A stretch of DNA of 64,000 nucleotides from assembly GCF_042429235.1 (NCBI RefSeq), contig NZ_JBHMBA010000008.1, one strand, 5' to 3'. Below the pieces are notes generated by a model. That model searched no databases and was not told the DNA's origin. It was given only the letters and a program-made list of their open reading frames with translations. This DNA comes from Arthrobacter_B citreus (GTDB lineage Bacteria > Actinomycetota > Actinomycetes > Actinomycetales > Micrococcaceae). Of the stretch, positions 47,969-56,894 are shown piece after piece (position 1 is the first letter of the stretch; every line of letters starts with the position of its first letter). Made by a program: the position numbers and the translations under genes.

Positions 47969-49036
47969 ATGGAGACCGAACCCCTGCTTGAACCAGCAAT
48001 CGGACAAGAGCAGGTGGAGAGTGTCCTGCACAGTTTTTTCGAGCGGGCCAAACTGCGTGCCGCCAAGCTTAGCCCCAGTTACCTTAGCCTTTGGGAAACG
48101 CTGGAAATGTCAACGGCCGGCGGCAAACGCGTCCGCCCCGGCATTTTGATGAATTCCTACCAGCATTTGGGCGGCACCAACATCACCGCCGCGGCACGGG
48201 TCGGTGCGGCTTTTGAGCTGCTGCACACGGCCCTGATTATCCACGACGACGTCATTGACCTGGACTTTGTCCGCCGTGGCCACGACAACGTGTCCGGCAC
48301 CTACCGCTCCCTGGCGGAGACCGCGGGCCAGGCACCGGAAGCGGCCCGCCACCGCGGCATGTCGGCAGGAATCATTGCCGGAGACCTGGCCCTGACCGGA
48401 GCCTTCCGGATGCTGGACACCGTGGACACCGACCCGGACACCCGGATGCGGCTGGCCACGATTCTGGATGACGCGGTGTTTGCCTCCGCCGCCGGCGAGC
48501 TGATCGACGTCGACCTCTCCTCCTCTCCCGGTGCCCCGCCCATCCCCGAGATCCTGGACATGGAACGGCTCAAAACCGCTGTGTACTCCTTCGAGGCTCC
48601 GCTGCAGGCCGGAGCCGTGCTCGCCGGTGCAAACGACGACGTCGTGGCCACCCTGGGCGACTTTGGCCGGGACACGGGAATCGCGTACCAGCTGGTGGAT
48701 GACCTGCTGGGAGTCTTCGGCAAGGAAAGCGCCACCGGAAAATCGAACCTCAGCGATCTGCGCGAGGGCAAGCGGACCGTACTGATCTCGCATGCGGCGC
48801 AGGGGCCGTGCTGGGCCGAGCTCTCACACCTGATTGGCTGCCCCGACCTCACCCCCGAAGAGGCGGACCGGGCCAGGGAGCTCCTCGTCGAGAGCGGTGC
48901 CCGCGATTTCGCCCGGTCCCTGGCCGAGGAACATGCTGCGCGGGCCCGCGCACACCTGGACTGCCCCGCGATCCCGCCCCCGCTGCGCGTGGTGCTGGAG
49001 CGCATCGTGGCCGGCGCCGTAAACCGGGGCCGGTAG
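47969..49036 (+). CDS. crtE: geranylgeranyl diphosphate synthase
   Basis: This 355-residue short-chain prenyl transferase has GGKRVRPG near residue 47, the first aspartate motif in ALIIHDDVIDLDFVRRG near 85 and the second in YQLVDDLLGVFG near 232. It makes the C20 diphosphate used by CrtB and by CrtEb. I use the ATG at 47969; the longer frame from 47873 would run back through the idi gene. No ribosome site is visible before the ATG, consistent with a very short leader. It is the first gene of a six-gene crt operon. Confidence 0.94.
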   Translation: METEPLLEPAIGQEQVESVLHSFFERAKLRAAKLSPSYLSLWETLEMSTAGGKRVRPGILMNSYQHLGGTNITAAARVGAAFELLHTALIIHDDVIDLDFVRRGHDNVSGTYRSLAETAGQAPEAARHRGMSAGIIAGDLALTGAFRMLDTVDTDPDTRMRLATILDDAVFASAAGELIDVDLSSSPGAPPIPEILDMERLKTAVYSFEAPLQAGAVLAGANDDVVATLGDFGRDTGIAYQLVDDLLGVFGKESATGKSNLSDLREGKRTVLISHAAQGPCWAELSHLIGCPDLTPEEADRARELLVESGARDFARSLAEEHAARARAHLDCPAIPPPLRVVLERIVAGAVNRGR

Positions 49037-49039
49037 GGA

Positions 49040-49951
49040 ATGGCCCGGGAAACTGGCCTGGAGCTCTACAACAGGGTGGCGGTGGAAACGGCTTCCGCAG
49101 TGATCCGTTCCTACTCCACCTCCTTTGGGCTGGCCTCACGGCTGCTGCAGCCCCGCACCCGGCTGCAGATTGAAGCCATCTACGCGCTGGTGCGCCTGGC
49201 CGACGAGATTGTCGACGGCGTCGCCACCGCCGCGGGTCTTCCGCCGGCCGAGGTTGCCCAGATGCTCGACGCGCTGGAAGCGGACACCCGCCAGGCCCTC
49301 CGCACCGGCTACAGCGTGAATCTCGTGGTGCATGCCTTTGCCCTGACGGCTCGCACCACCGGGATCACCGAGGACCTGACCACGCCGTTCTTCCGGTCGA
49401 TGCGGGCGGACCTGCTGCGAACCGAGCACACCCCGGAATCCTTCGACGACTACGTCTACGGGTCCGCCGAGGTCATCGGACTGATGTGCCTGCTGTGCTT
49501 CCTGGAAGGCACCCCGGTCAGCGAGGACCGCTCGAAGCGCCTTCGGGAAGGCGCCCAGCGGCTCGGGGCCGCTTTCCAAAAGGTGAACTTCCTTCGGGAC
49601 CTCGCCGACGACTTCGACGCCCTGGGCCGCAGCTACTTCCCGGGCGTCAGCGTGGACTCCTTCTCGGAGCCGGACAAACACCGGCTGCTCGATGACATTG
49701 ACGCTGACCTGCTGGTCTCCGGGGCATCCATCGCCGAGCTTCCGCCCGCCGCCAGGCCCGCCGTGGCGCTGGCCCAGGAGCTGTTCGCCGAGCTGTCCCG
49801 CCGCCTGCGGGCCACACCGGCGCAGCAACTGCGCAGCACCCGCGTCCGGGTGCCCAATCCGGTCAAGCTGCGCATCGCCGCGCAGATCCTTGCCACCCAC
49901 CGCCTCCGCCGGAGGGCAACCGACAGCCCCTACGCCGGAAGGCAGCCATGA
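49040..49951 (+). CDS. crtB: phytoene synthase
   Basis: This 303-residue squalene/phytoene synthase joins two C20 diphosphates to phytoene. The first aspartate motif is in YALVRLADEIVDG near residue 52, and the second signature is KVNFLRDLADDFDALGRSYFP near 178. It starts three bases after the crtE stop and overlaps crtI by four bases, so translation is coupled. Confidence 0.96.
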   Translation: MARETGLELYNRVAVETASAVIRSYSTSFGLASRLLQPRTRLQIEAIYALVRLADEIVDGVATAAGLPPAEVAQMLDALEADTRQALRTGYSVNLVVHAFALTARTTGITEDLTTPFFRSMRADLLRTEHTPESFDDYVYGSAEVIGLMCLLCFLEGTPVSEDRSKRLREGAQRLGAAFQKVNFLRDLADDFDALGRSYFPGVSVDSFSEPDKHRLLDDIDADLLVSGASIAELPPAARPAVALAQELFAELSRRLRATPAQQLRSTRVRVPNPVKLRIAAQILATHRLRRRATDSPYAGRQP

Positions 49952-51579
49952 CCCGCAGGACCGCGACGCCCCCACCCCGCACCGCCGTCGTCATCGGAGG
50001 CGGGATCACCGGGCTGGCCACGGCCGCCCTGCTGGCCCGGGAGGGCCTGGAGGTCACGGTCCTGGAGAAGCAGCCGGTGGCGGGCGGCCGCACCGGCACC
50101 TGGCAAAGCGCCGGTTTCAGCTTCGACACCGGGCCGTCCTGGTACCTGATGCCCGAGGTCTTTGACCATTTCTTCCGCCTGCTGGGCACCACGGCGGAAG
50201 AACACCTGGAGTTGGTGCGGCTTGATCCGGGATACCGGGTCCTGTTTGAGGGATCCGCGGAACCGGTGGACATCGCTGCCACTCGGGATGAGAACGTGAA
50301 GTTGTTCGAGTCCCTCGAGCCCGGCGCCGGAGCACGCCTGGAAAAATACCTGGACTCCGCCGTCGACGTCTATGACATGGCCAAGAAGCGTTTCCTGTAT
50401 TCCACCTTCGCCTCCTTCCTGCCCCTGCTGCGTCCCGACGTGCTGCGGCGCGGGCCCCGGCTGGCCCAGCTGCTGCTGCAGCCGCTGAGTTCCTTTGTGG
50501 ACCGGAAGTTCACTGACCCCCGGATCCGGCAGATCCTGGGCTATCCGGCCGTGTTCCTCGGTTCCTCGCCGTTCAACACCCCGAGCATGTACCACCTCAT
50601 GAGCCGGCTGGACCTTGCCGACGGCGTGCTGTATCCGATGGGCGGCTTCACGCGGCTGATCAGTGTCATCTCCGGGCTGGCCCGCGCGGAGGGCGTCAAA
50701 ATTGTCACCGACGCGGCCGTCACGCGAATCCGCACCACCGAACCGGAAACCGGCCGGCGGCCCGGGCGCCGCCGCGCGCGGGCCACCGGCGTCGAGTACA
50801 CCGACGCCTCCGGAACAGTGCTGAGCATGGACGCCGATCTGGTGGTTTCCGCCGCCGATCTGCACCACACCGAAACCACACTGCTGCCACGGGAACTGCA
50901 GACGTATCCGGAAAGCTACTGGAAGCACCGCATCCCCGGCCCCGGCGGGCTGCTGCTGCACCTGGGGGTCCGCGGCGAGCTGCCGTCGCTGGCGCATCAC
51001 ACGCTGCTGTTCACCTCGGATTGGAAAGAGAACTTCAGCAAGATCTTCGGCCGGGAAACGTCGGTGCCGGACCCGGCGTCGCTCTATGTCTGCCGGCCCA
51101 GCGCGACGGACCCCGGCGCTGCCCCCGAAGGATACGAAAACCTCTTTGTGCTGGTGCCGGTGCCGTCGGACCCGTCGCTGGGCGCCGGCGGGATGGACGG
51201 TGCCGGAGATCCGCGGATTGAGGCGATGGCCGACGCCGTGATCGCCCAGATTTCGGAGTGGGCCGGAATCCCGGACCTGGCCGAGCGCATCACCGTCCGG
51301 AAGACCGTGGGACCGCAGGACTTTGTGCAGGACCTGAACTCCTGGCGCGGCACGCTGCTTGGCCCGGCGCACGTCCTGAAACAGAGCGCCTTCTTCCGCG
51401 GCAGCAATGCCAGCCGCCGAGTCGACGGACTGCTGTACGCCGGCGGGTCCACGCTGCCGGGCATCGGGCTGCCGATGTGCCTGATCAGCGCGGAACTGGT
51501 GCTCAAGCGGCTCCGCGGGGACACCAGCACCGAAGAGCTGCCGGTCCCGGCCCCGCGCCCGAACGGAACCCGGGCCTGA
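49948..51579 (+). CDS. crtI: phytoene desaturase
   Basis: This 543-residue FAD-dependent desaturase introduces four double bonds to give lycopene. FAD binding is seen in VVIGGGITGLATAALLAREG near residue 12, GGRTGTWQSAGFSFDTGPSWYLMPEVFDHFF follows, and the carotenoid-desaturase signature YAGGSTLPGIGLPMCLISAELV is near the end. A short basic, Arg-rich insert lies near 265 (RRPGRRRAR). It overlaps crtB by four bases and crtYe by one base. Confidence 0.96.
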   Translation: MTRRTATPPPRTAVVIGGGITGLATAALLAREGLEVTVLEKQPVAGGRTGTWQSAGFSFDTGPSWYLMPEVFDHFFRLLGTTAEEHLELVRLDPGYRVLFEGSAEPVDIAATRDENVKLFESLEPGAGARLEKYLDSAVDVYDMAKKRFLYSTFASFLPLLRPDVLRRGPRLAQLLLQPLSSFVDRKFTDPRIRQILGYPAVFLGSSPFNTPSMYHLMSRLDLADGVLYPMGGFTRLISVISGLARAEGVKIVTDAAVTRIRTTEPETGRRPGRRRARATGVEYTDASGTVLSMDADLVVSAADLHHTETTLLPRELQTYPESYWKHRIPGPGGLLLHLGVRGELPSLAHHTLLFTSDWKENFSKIFGRETSVPDPASLYVCRPSATDPGAAPEGYENLFVLVPVPSDPSLGAGGMDGAGDPRIEAMADAVIAQISEWAGIPDLAERITVRKTVGPQDFVQDLNSWRGTLLGPAHVLKQSAFFRGSNASRRVDGLLYAGGSTLPGIGLPMCLISAELVLKRLRGDTSTEELPVPAPRPNGTRA

Positions 51580-51944
51580 TGGGAGCTGTCTACCTGCTGT
51601 TGCTGCTGGCCTCGATCGGGTGCATGGGGCTGCTGGACCACCGGTTCAAGCTGTTCTTTTTCGCCGATGCCCGGCGCGCGTCGCTGGTGCTGGCCATTGG
51701 CCTGGTGTTTTTCCTGCTCTGGGACCTGGGCGGCATTGGCCTGGACATCTTTTACCGCGGCGAAACTCCCATCATGCTCGGTATTGTCCTGGCGCCGCAC
51801 CTGCCCGTGGAGGAAGTCTTCTTCCTCGCCTTCCTCTGTTATCTGACCATGGTGCTGTTTGGCCTGGTGTCGCTGGTGCTCCGCCGGTCCGCGCTTCGGC
51901 GCACCGGACGGCAGGGCGCCGGGCAGCGGGAGGTGCAGCGATGA
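51579..51944 (+). CDS. crtYe: C50 carotenoid cyclase, subunit CrtYe
   Basis: This 121-residue protein has three membrane helices and the lycopene-cyclase-domain block FFLLWDLGGIGLDIFYRG followed by PHLPVEEVFFLAFLCY, whose acidic residues are typical of heterodimeric cyclases (CrtYc/CrtYe). With CrtYf it closes epsilon rings on the C50 backbone. The start ATG shares one base with the crtI stop, and its end overlaps crtYf by four. Confidence 0.93.
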   Translation: MGAVYLLLLLASIGCMGLLDHRFKLFFFADARRASLVLAIGLVFFLLWDLGGIGLDIFYRGETPIMLGIVLAPHLPVEEVFFLAFLCYLTMVLFGLVSLVLRRSALRRTGRQGAGQREVQR

Positions 51945-52345
51945 CGTACTGGGCCCTGAACGCCGTCTTCCTGGTGCCCGCCGCCGCCGTGCTGGTCCTG
52001 GCGCTGGTGCGCGGGAGCGGATGGAAAGGCGTTACCGGCCGGAAAGGCCTGCTGGCCGCACTGGGGATCACCGCCGCCGTCCTGCTGGCCCTTACCGCTG
52101 TCTTCGACAACGTGATGATCGCCGCCGGACTGTTCTGGTACAACGCGGAGCGGATCTCCGGGGCCTTCATCGGCAGTGCGCCGCTCGAGGATTTCGCCTA
52201 TTCCCTGGCCGCCGTGCTGCTGCTTCCGGCGCTGTGGATGCTGTTGGAAAGAAGGCCGAAAACCACAGCAGCGGAATCAACACCATCCGGAGCAGAGCCA
52301 CCGCCGGCTCCGTCCCCAGCAGCCAATCCCGAGGAGAAACAGTGA
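51941..52345 (+). CDS. crtYf: C50 carotenoid cyclase, subunit CrtYf
   Basis: This 134-residue protein has three membrane helices and the cyclase block FDNVMIAAGLFWYNAERISG with IGSAPLEDFAYSLAAVLLLP, matching the second half of the heterodimeric lycopene cyclase. The C-terminal 30 residues are proline- and alanine-rich. It overlaps crtYe and crtEb by four bases each, which suggests equal production of the two cyclase subunits. Confidence 0.92.
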   Translation: MTYWALNAVFLVPAAAVLVLALVRGSGWKGVTGRKGLLAALGITAAVLLALTAVFDNVMIAAGLFWYNAERISGAFIGSAPLEDFAYSLAAVLLLPALWMLLERRPKTTAAESTPSGAEPPPAPSPAANPEEKQ

Positions 52346-53229
52346 GCACATCAACCCGGACACCGGGCTCAACACTGCGGATGCTGCTTCTCTCGTCCCG
52401 GCCGCTGTCCTGGGTCAACACCGCCTTTCCGTTTGCCGCCGCCTACCTGATCACCACCGGCGGCATCGACCTGGCCTGGGTGCTGGGCACTCTGTACTTC
52501 CTGGTTCCCTACAACCTGGCGATGTACGGCATCAATGACGTGTTCGACTACGAATCGGACCTGCACAATCCGCGCAAGGGCGGCGTGGAGGGGGCGGTGC
52601 TGGACCGCGGCTTCCACCGGATCACGCTGTGGGCCGCGCTGGCCACCAATGTGCCGTTCCTGATTGCACTGATCCTGCTGGGCAACCCCCTGTCCTGGCT
52701 GGTGCTGGCGGTCAGCGTATTCGCCGTGATCGCCTACAGCGCGCCGGGGCTGCGGTTCAAGGAGCGTCCGTTCCTGGATTCGATCACGTCCAGCACGCAC
52801 TTTGTGTCCCCGGCCGTGTACGGACTCGTGCTGGCCGGTGCCGCCTTTACACCGGGACTGTGGGCGGTGCTCGGGGCATTCTTCCTGTGGGGCATGGCCA
52901 GCCAGGCCTTCGGTGCCGTGCAGGACGTGGTTCCGGACCGGGAAGGCGGGATATCCTCGATCGCCACCGTGCTGGGTGCCAAGGCAGTGGTCCGGTTCGC
53001 CGCCGCGGCCTACCTCACGGGCGGGCTGCTGATGCTGCTGACTCCCTGGCCGGCCGTGCTCGGCGGGCTGCTGGCCGTGCCGTACATCCTGAACCTGCTG
53101 CCGTTCTGGAGCATTTCGGATGCGGACTCGGAGCAGGCCAACGCCGGCTGGAAGCGGTTCCTGAAGCTGAACTTCCTGACCGGGTTCCTCGTGACCATGC
53201 TGATCATCTGGTACTGGCCTTCCCGGTAG
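52342..53229 (+). CDS. crtEb: lycopene elongase (UbiA-family prenyltransferase)
   Basis: This 295-residue UbiA-type membrane enzyme adds two C5 units to lycopene, giving flavuxanthin-type C50 products. Two aspartate-rich sites are present, YGINDVFDYESDLHNPRKGG near residue 65 and AVQDVVPDREGGISSIATVLG near 195. The start is a GTG with GAGGAG four bases upstream, overlapping the crtYf stop. Gene order crtYe-Yf-Eb matches Corynebacterium, so decaprenoxanthin is the expected pigment rather than sarcinaxanthin. Confidence 0.94.
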   Translation: MSTSTRTPGSTLRMLLLSSRPLSWVNTAFPFAAAYLITTGGIDLAWVLGTLYFLVPYNLAMYGINDVFDYESDLHNPRKGGVEGAVLDRGFHRITLWAALATNVPFLIALILLGNPLSWLVLAVSVFAVIAYSAPGLRFKERPFLDSITSSTHFVSPAVYGLVLAGAAFTPGLWAVLGAFFLWGMASQAFGAVQDVVPDREGGISSIATVLGAKAVVRFAAAAYLTGGLLMLLTPWPAVLGGLLAVPYILNLLPFWSISDADSEQANAGWKRFLKLNFLTGFLVTMLIIWYWPSR

Positions 53230-53261
53230 GAGCCGGCAGCAGAAACCCCATAACAACGCCA

Positions 53262-53295
53262 AAAGCGGCCGGCCCCCGAAGGGACCGGCCGCTTT
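53262..53295. terminator. terminator between the crt operon and katA
   Basis: AAAGCGGCCGG and CCGGCCGCTTT pair perfectly, with a partly mismatched loop. Short A and T runs flank both sides, so it can serve both directions. Confidence 0.85.
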
Positions 53296-53337
53296 GGTGT
53301 TCCGGCAGTTTTGCCGGACTCCCGTGGCTAACCGAAA

Positions 53338-54828
53338 TTACTCGGCAACGCCTACGAACTCAGCCTTTTCGATCGGCGTGGTGTCGCCGGCCGCCAGGTT
53401 CTGGCGCAGCTTCTCGCCCAGGGTCGCGTCAACGTTGGTCCAGTACTGGATCGCGGCTTCGCGGATGTGCGGGCGCTGGACGCCGGAGACGGCACCGGTG
53501 ATCGTTTCCAGGAAACGCTCCTTGGCGGCGTCGTCGAACACCTCGCGGTACAGTGTTCCGGCCTGGCCGAAGTCGCTGTCCTCGGAGTGCAGGGTGGCGG
53601 CGGCGCGCACCAGCATGCCGTCGCTCTCCCAGGAACCCTCGCCGGCACGTGCGGCATCGGCTACGGGGCCGCCCAGGGTGTTGGGCGCGTAGACCGGGGT
53701 CTCGGGGGAGTTGAAGAAGTGACGCTGCGCGCCGTCCTGCGAGTAGTTGTTCACCGGAGCCTTCGGTGCGTTCACCGGCAGCTGGTTGTAGTTGGCGCCG
53801 ATGCGGTAACGCTGTGCATCCGGGTAGGAGAAGATGCGGGCCATCAGCATCTTGTCCGGGCTGGCGTCGATGCCGGGGACCAGGTTCGCGGGGGACAGGG
53901 CAACCTGTTCGATCTGCGCGAAGAAGTTCTCCGGGTTCCGGTTCAGGGTGTGGGTACCCACCTTGATCAGCGGGTAGTCCGCGTGCGGCCAGACCTTGGT
54001 CAGGTCGAACGGGTTGAAGCGGTACGTCTTGGCATCCTCGTACGGCATGACCTGCACGTGCAGGTCCCAGGACGGGAAGTTGCCTTCGGCGATGGCTTCG
54101 TACAGGTCGCGGCGGTAGTAGTCGGCGTCAGCGCCGGCAATCTTCTCGGCCTCGGCACCGTTGATCTCGTGGTTGCCCTGGTTGGACGTGAAGTGGTACT
54201 TCACCCAGAAGCGCTCGCCGGCGGCGTTGATCCACTGGTAGGTGTGCGAGCCGAAGCCGGGCATTTCGCGCCACGACGTCGGGATGCCGCGGTCACCCAT
54301 CAGGTACGTGACCTGGTGTGCGGACTCGGGAGAGTTGGTCCAGAAGTCCCACTGCATGTCGGCGTCGCGCAGGCCGGAGCCCGGCAGGCGCTTCTGCGAG
54401 TGGATGAAGTCCGGGAACTTGATGCCGTCGCGGATGAAGAACACCGGGGTGTTGTTGCCGACGATGTCGTAGTTGCCCTCGGAGGTGTAGAAACGCAGTG
54501 CGAAGCCGCGGACGTCGCGCCAGGTGTCGGGGGAGCCCTGCTCGCCGGCAACCGAGGAGAAGCGCTGGACGGTTTCCGTCACGGTGCCCGGCTGGAAGAC
54601 AGCGGCGCGCGTGTACTTGGAAACGTCTTCCGTTACGACGAATTCACCGAATGCGCCGCCGCCCTTGGCATGCACAATGCGCTCCGGGATGCGCTCGCGG
54701 TTGAACTGGGCCAGCTTCTCAACCAGGTAACGGTCGTGAAGGGCGATGGCGCCGTTGGCGCCGGCGCTCAGCGACTGGTCGTCACTGCCAACCGGAGTAC
54801 CGGTCTGGGTGGTGGTGAAATTCGACAT
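53338..54828 (-). CDS. katA: monofunctional haem catalase
   Basis: This 496-residue clade-3-like catalase breaks down hydrogen peroxide. The active-site histidine is in RIVHAKGGGAFGEF near residue 53, the asparagine in IVGNNTPVFFIRD near 125, and the haem-ligand tyrosine in RIFSYPDAQRYRIG near 335. I start at the ATG at 54828 after a GAGAGA ribosome site. It follows the Fur-family gene by 34 bases in the same direction. It would also remove the peroxide made by putrescine oxidase elsewhere in this window. Confidence 0.96.
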   Translation of the reverse strand: MSNFTTTQTGTPVGSDDQSLSAGANGAIALHDRYLVEKLAQFNRERIPERIVHAKGGGAFGEFVVTEDVSKYTRAAVFQPGTVTETVQRFSSVAGEQGSPDTWRDVRGFALRFYTSEGNYDIVGNNTPVFFIRDGIKFPDFIHSQKRLPGSGLRDADMQWDFWTNSPESAHQVTYLMGDRGIPTSWREMPGFGSHTYQWINAAGERFWVKYHFTSNQGNHEINGAEAEKIAGADADYYRRDLYEAIAEGNFPSWDLHVQVMPYEDAKTYRFNPFDLTKVWPHADYPLIKVGTHTLNRNPENFFAQIEQVALSPANLVPGIDASPDKMLMARIFSYPDAQRYRIGANYNQLPVNAPKAPVNNYSQDGAQRHFFNSPETPVYAPNTLGGPVADAARAGEGSWESDGMLVRAAATLHSEDSDFGQAGTLYREVFDDAAKERFLETITGAVSGVQRPHIREAAIQYWTNVDATLGEKLRQNLAAGDTTPIEKAEFVGVAE

Positions 54829-54862
54829 ACTCTCTCTTTCAATAAAGGGTGGTGCGGTGAAG

Positions 54863-55312
54863 TCAGGAATCTTTTGCTGCACAGTCCGCGCAGATCCCGC
54901 GGTAGAGCACATCCGCAATTTGGATCGTCATACCGTGGGTGTTCTCCGGCGTCAGGCAGGGCGCATGCCCCACGGCGCAGTCAACATCCTCGATCCGTCC
55001 GCAGCCGGTGCAGATCGCGTGGTGATGGTTATCGTCCACGCGGGTCTCGTATCGGGCGGGGGAATGCGGCGGCTCGATCTTCCGCAGCAGTCCGATTTCG
55101 GTCAGGTCCGCAAGGACCACATAGACCGACTGCAGGCTGATGCCGGGAAGTTCGCTGCGCACTGCGGCGGCGACGTCGTCAGCCACAGCGTGCGGCAGAT
55201 GCTCGACGGCGGTGAGGACCGCCAGCCGCTGCTTCGTGACCCGACGACCGTGGGCACGCAGCGCTCCGCTCCACCTTTCGGTGGTCTCGGTGGTGGCTGC
55301 TGTCGATGTCAT
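54863..55312 (-). CDS. Fur-family peroxide regulator (FurA/CatR/PerR-like)
   Basis: This 149-residue metalloregulator has a winged helix (about residues 20-75: HGRRVTKQRLAVLTAV, SLQSVYVVLADLTEIGL), the metal-binding YETRVDDNHHHAICTGCGRIEDVDC stretch and a second CADC pair at the end. It precedes katA in one operon, an arrangement known from actinobacterial FurA/CatR systems in which the regulator represses itself and the catalase until peroxide inactivates it. A perfect 19-bp AT-rich palindrome lies 18 bases upstream of the start. Confidence 0.9.
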   Translation of the reverse strand: MTSTAATTETTERWSGALRAHGRRVTKQRLAVLTAVEHLPHAVADDVAAAVRSELPGISLQSVYVVLADLTEIGLLRKIEPPHSPARYETRVDDNHHHAICTGCGRIEDVDCAVGHAPCLTPENTHGMTIQIADVLYRGICADCAAKDS

Positions 55313-55330
55313 GCCCCCAGCTAACCACTA

Positions 55331-55349
55331 ATTATGAATAATTCATAAT
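55331..55349. promoter_or_regulatory. perfect 19-bp Fur/PerR-type box upstream of the fur-katA operon
   Basis: ATTATGAATAATTCATAAT has 9-bp arms around a single A, close in size and base content to PerR and Fur boxes. Its minus-strand CATAAT may double as the -10 element, so autoregulation is expected. Confidence 0.8.
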
Positions 55350-55404
55350 AAGACCGGGGTGGCACACTGGATGCTGACGGTTATCAAACGCGCGGGGAGA
55401 GACA

Positions 55405-56163
55405 TTGCAAAGCATCAAGGGCCAGGGACGCCGGCAGCGCGTGCGAATTCGGGAGTACGACGTCGACATCCGCACCTACGGCTCCGGGGCTCCGCAGGTG
55501 GTGCTGGTGCACGGCATCGGAGCATCGGGACGCTACTACTCCCGCCTCGTGGAAGAACTGGCGGGGACATCCACCGTGCACACCGTGGAAATGCCGGGCT
55601 TCGGGTCGACCCCCACGCCGGAGGACGGCTTGGATATGGCCGATTTCGCCGCCGTCACCTGTGATGCCCTGCGTGCCGCCGGGATCGGGCCAGCGCAGTG
55701 GGTGGGCCACTCCATGGGCTGCCAGGTGGTGACGGAAATGGCACTGTACGCCCCGGACCTGGTCACTTCAGTGGTGTTGATGGGGCCCACCATCAACCGC
55801 GGCGAGCGCCATGCCGTGGTACAGGGCTTGAGGCTGGCGCAGGACTGCCTGCGCGAGCCCGCCGCGGTCAACTGGATGGTGTTCACTGACTATCTGCGTG
55901 CCGGGCCGCTGTGGTATCTGCGCACCCTGCCCAAAATGGTGCGGCACCGGCTTGAGGAGCGCATTGGAAAGGTCCAAGCCCCGGTGACCCTGGTCCGGGG
56001 AGCACGGGATCCGATTGTGCCCTCCGGCTGGCTGCAGGAACTGGCAGCTGCGCGGCCCGGAGCCGTCCTGGTGGAACTTCCCCGTCAACCGCACGTCTGC
56101 ATGTTTACCGAACCCGCGCAGGCCGCTGCGCTGCTGCGGACAGCGGCGTCTTCCCAGCCGTGA
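55405..56163 (+). CDS. alpha/beta hydrolase
   Basis: This 252-residue hydrolase has the oxyanion stretch VLVHGIGASGRYY near residue 33, the nucleophile elbow VGHSMGCQVV near 98 (Ser), a likely acid in GARDPIVP near 200 and the histidine in QPHVCMF near 230. The start is a TTG with GGGGAGAG upstream. The next gene overlaps by four bases and is also a hydrolase, so the pair is coexpressed. The substrate is unknown; nearby genes are not informative. Confidence 0.87.
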   Translation: MQSIKGQGRRQRVRIREYDVDIRTYGSGAPQVVLVHGIGASGRYYSRLVEELAGTSTVHTVEMPGFGSTPTPEDGLDMADFAAVTCDALRAAGIGPAQWVGHSMGCQVVTEMALYAPDLVTSVVLMGPTINRGERHAVVQGLRLAQDCLREPAAVNWMVFTDYLRAGPLWYLRTLPKMVRHRLEERIGKVQAPVTLVRGARDPIVPSGWLQELAAARPGAVLVELPRQPHVCMFTEPAQAAALLRTAASSQP

Positions 56164-56894
56164 CGTTCGCCCATCTGCGCCGCTGGCTGATCCAGGCCCG
56201 TGCCTGGGCCGCCGACTACGCCTATGTGGGCTACTGGCAGGTGCACGGATTCCTGTTCCGCCGGGACCCCCTGGCGTATCTGGCGCCGGCTGGTGCGGCA
56301 CCGTCCCCTTCCGACGCGGAGCACGCGAGCCGGCGGTGCCCGGTCATCCTGGTGCCCGGCGTGTACGAAAACTGGCAGTTCCTGCGGCCGCTGGCCGAGG
56401 CGCTCTCCGCCAAGGGGCATCCGGTGCACACCGTGGCGCCGCTGGGCTACAACCGCGGCCGGATTGACCGCATGGCGCTGCTGGTGCAGCAGTATCTGGT
56501 GGAGCAGGACCTGACCGGCGCCGTGGTGGTGGCTCACAGCAAGGGCGGGCTGATTGGAAAGCAGCTGATGCTGCTTCCTGAAGGCGGCCGCCGCGTGGAG
56601 CGGATGGTCGCCATCAACACTCCCTTTTCGGGATCCGTCTACGCCAACTTTTTCGTGCTGCCGTCCATCCGCGCCTTTTCGCCCCGCAACAAGTTCCTGC
56701 GCCGGCTGCAGGAGAGCAGGGATGTGAACGCCCGCATCACATCGGTGTACAGCCGCTTTGATCCGCACATTCCCGGCGGAAGCCGGTTGCCCGGAGCCCG
56801 TAACATCCAGCTCGAGACCATGGGCCATTTCCGGCCGATTGGTGATCCGCGGCTGCTGGCGGTGCTGGAACAGGAGCTGGCCCGGGAATCCTAG
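56160..56894 (+). CDS. lipase-like alpha/beta hydrolase
   Basis: This 244-residue protein has VILVPGVYENWQFLRPLAEAL near residue 63 and the nucleophile elbow VVAHSKGGLIGKQLM near 125, with INTPFSGSVYANFF after it, as in triacylglycerol-lipase-like proteins. The histidine is probably in LETMGHFRPIG near 222. The GTG start overlaps the previous stop (GTGA). The last four bases overlap the stop of the MBL gene on the other strand in a shared CTAG. Confidence 0.82.
   Translation: MTFAHLRRWLIQARAWAADYAYVGYWQVHGFLFRRDPLAYLAPAGAAPSPSDAEHASRRCPVILVPGVYENWQFLRPLAEALSAKGHPVHTVAPLGYNRGRIDRMALLVQQYLVEQDLTGAVVVAHSKGGLIGKQLMLLPEGGRRVERMVAINTPFSGSVYANFFVLPSIRAFSPRNKFLRRLQESRDVNARITSVYSRFDPHIPGGSRLPGARNIQLETMGHFRPIGDPRLLAVLEQELARES

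Noticed and set aside
53467..55140. 557-codon open frame on the plus strand
   Set aside because: Antisense to katA and the Fur gene; no domains.
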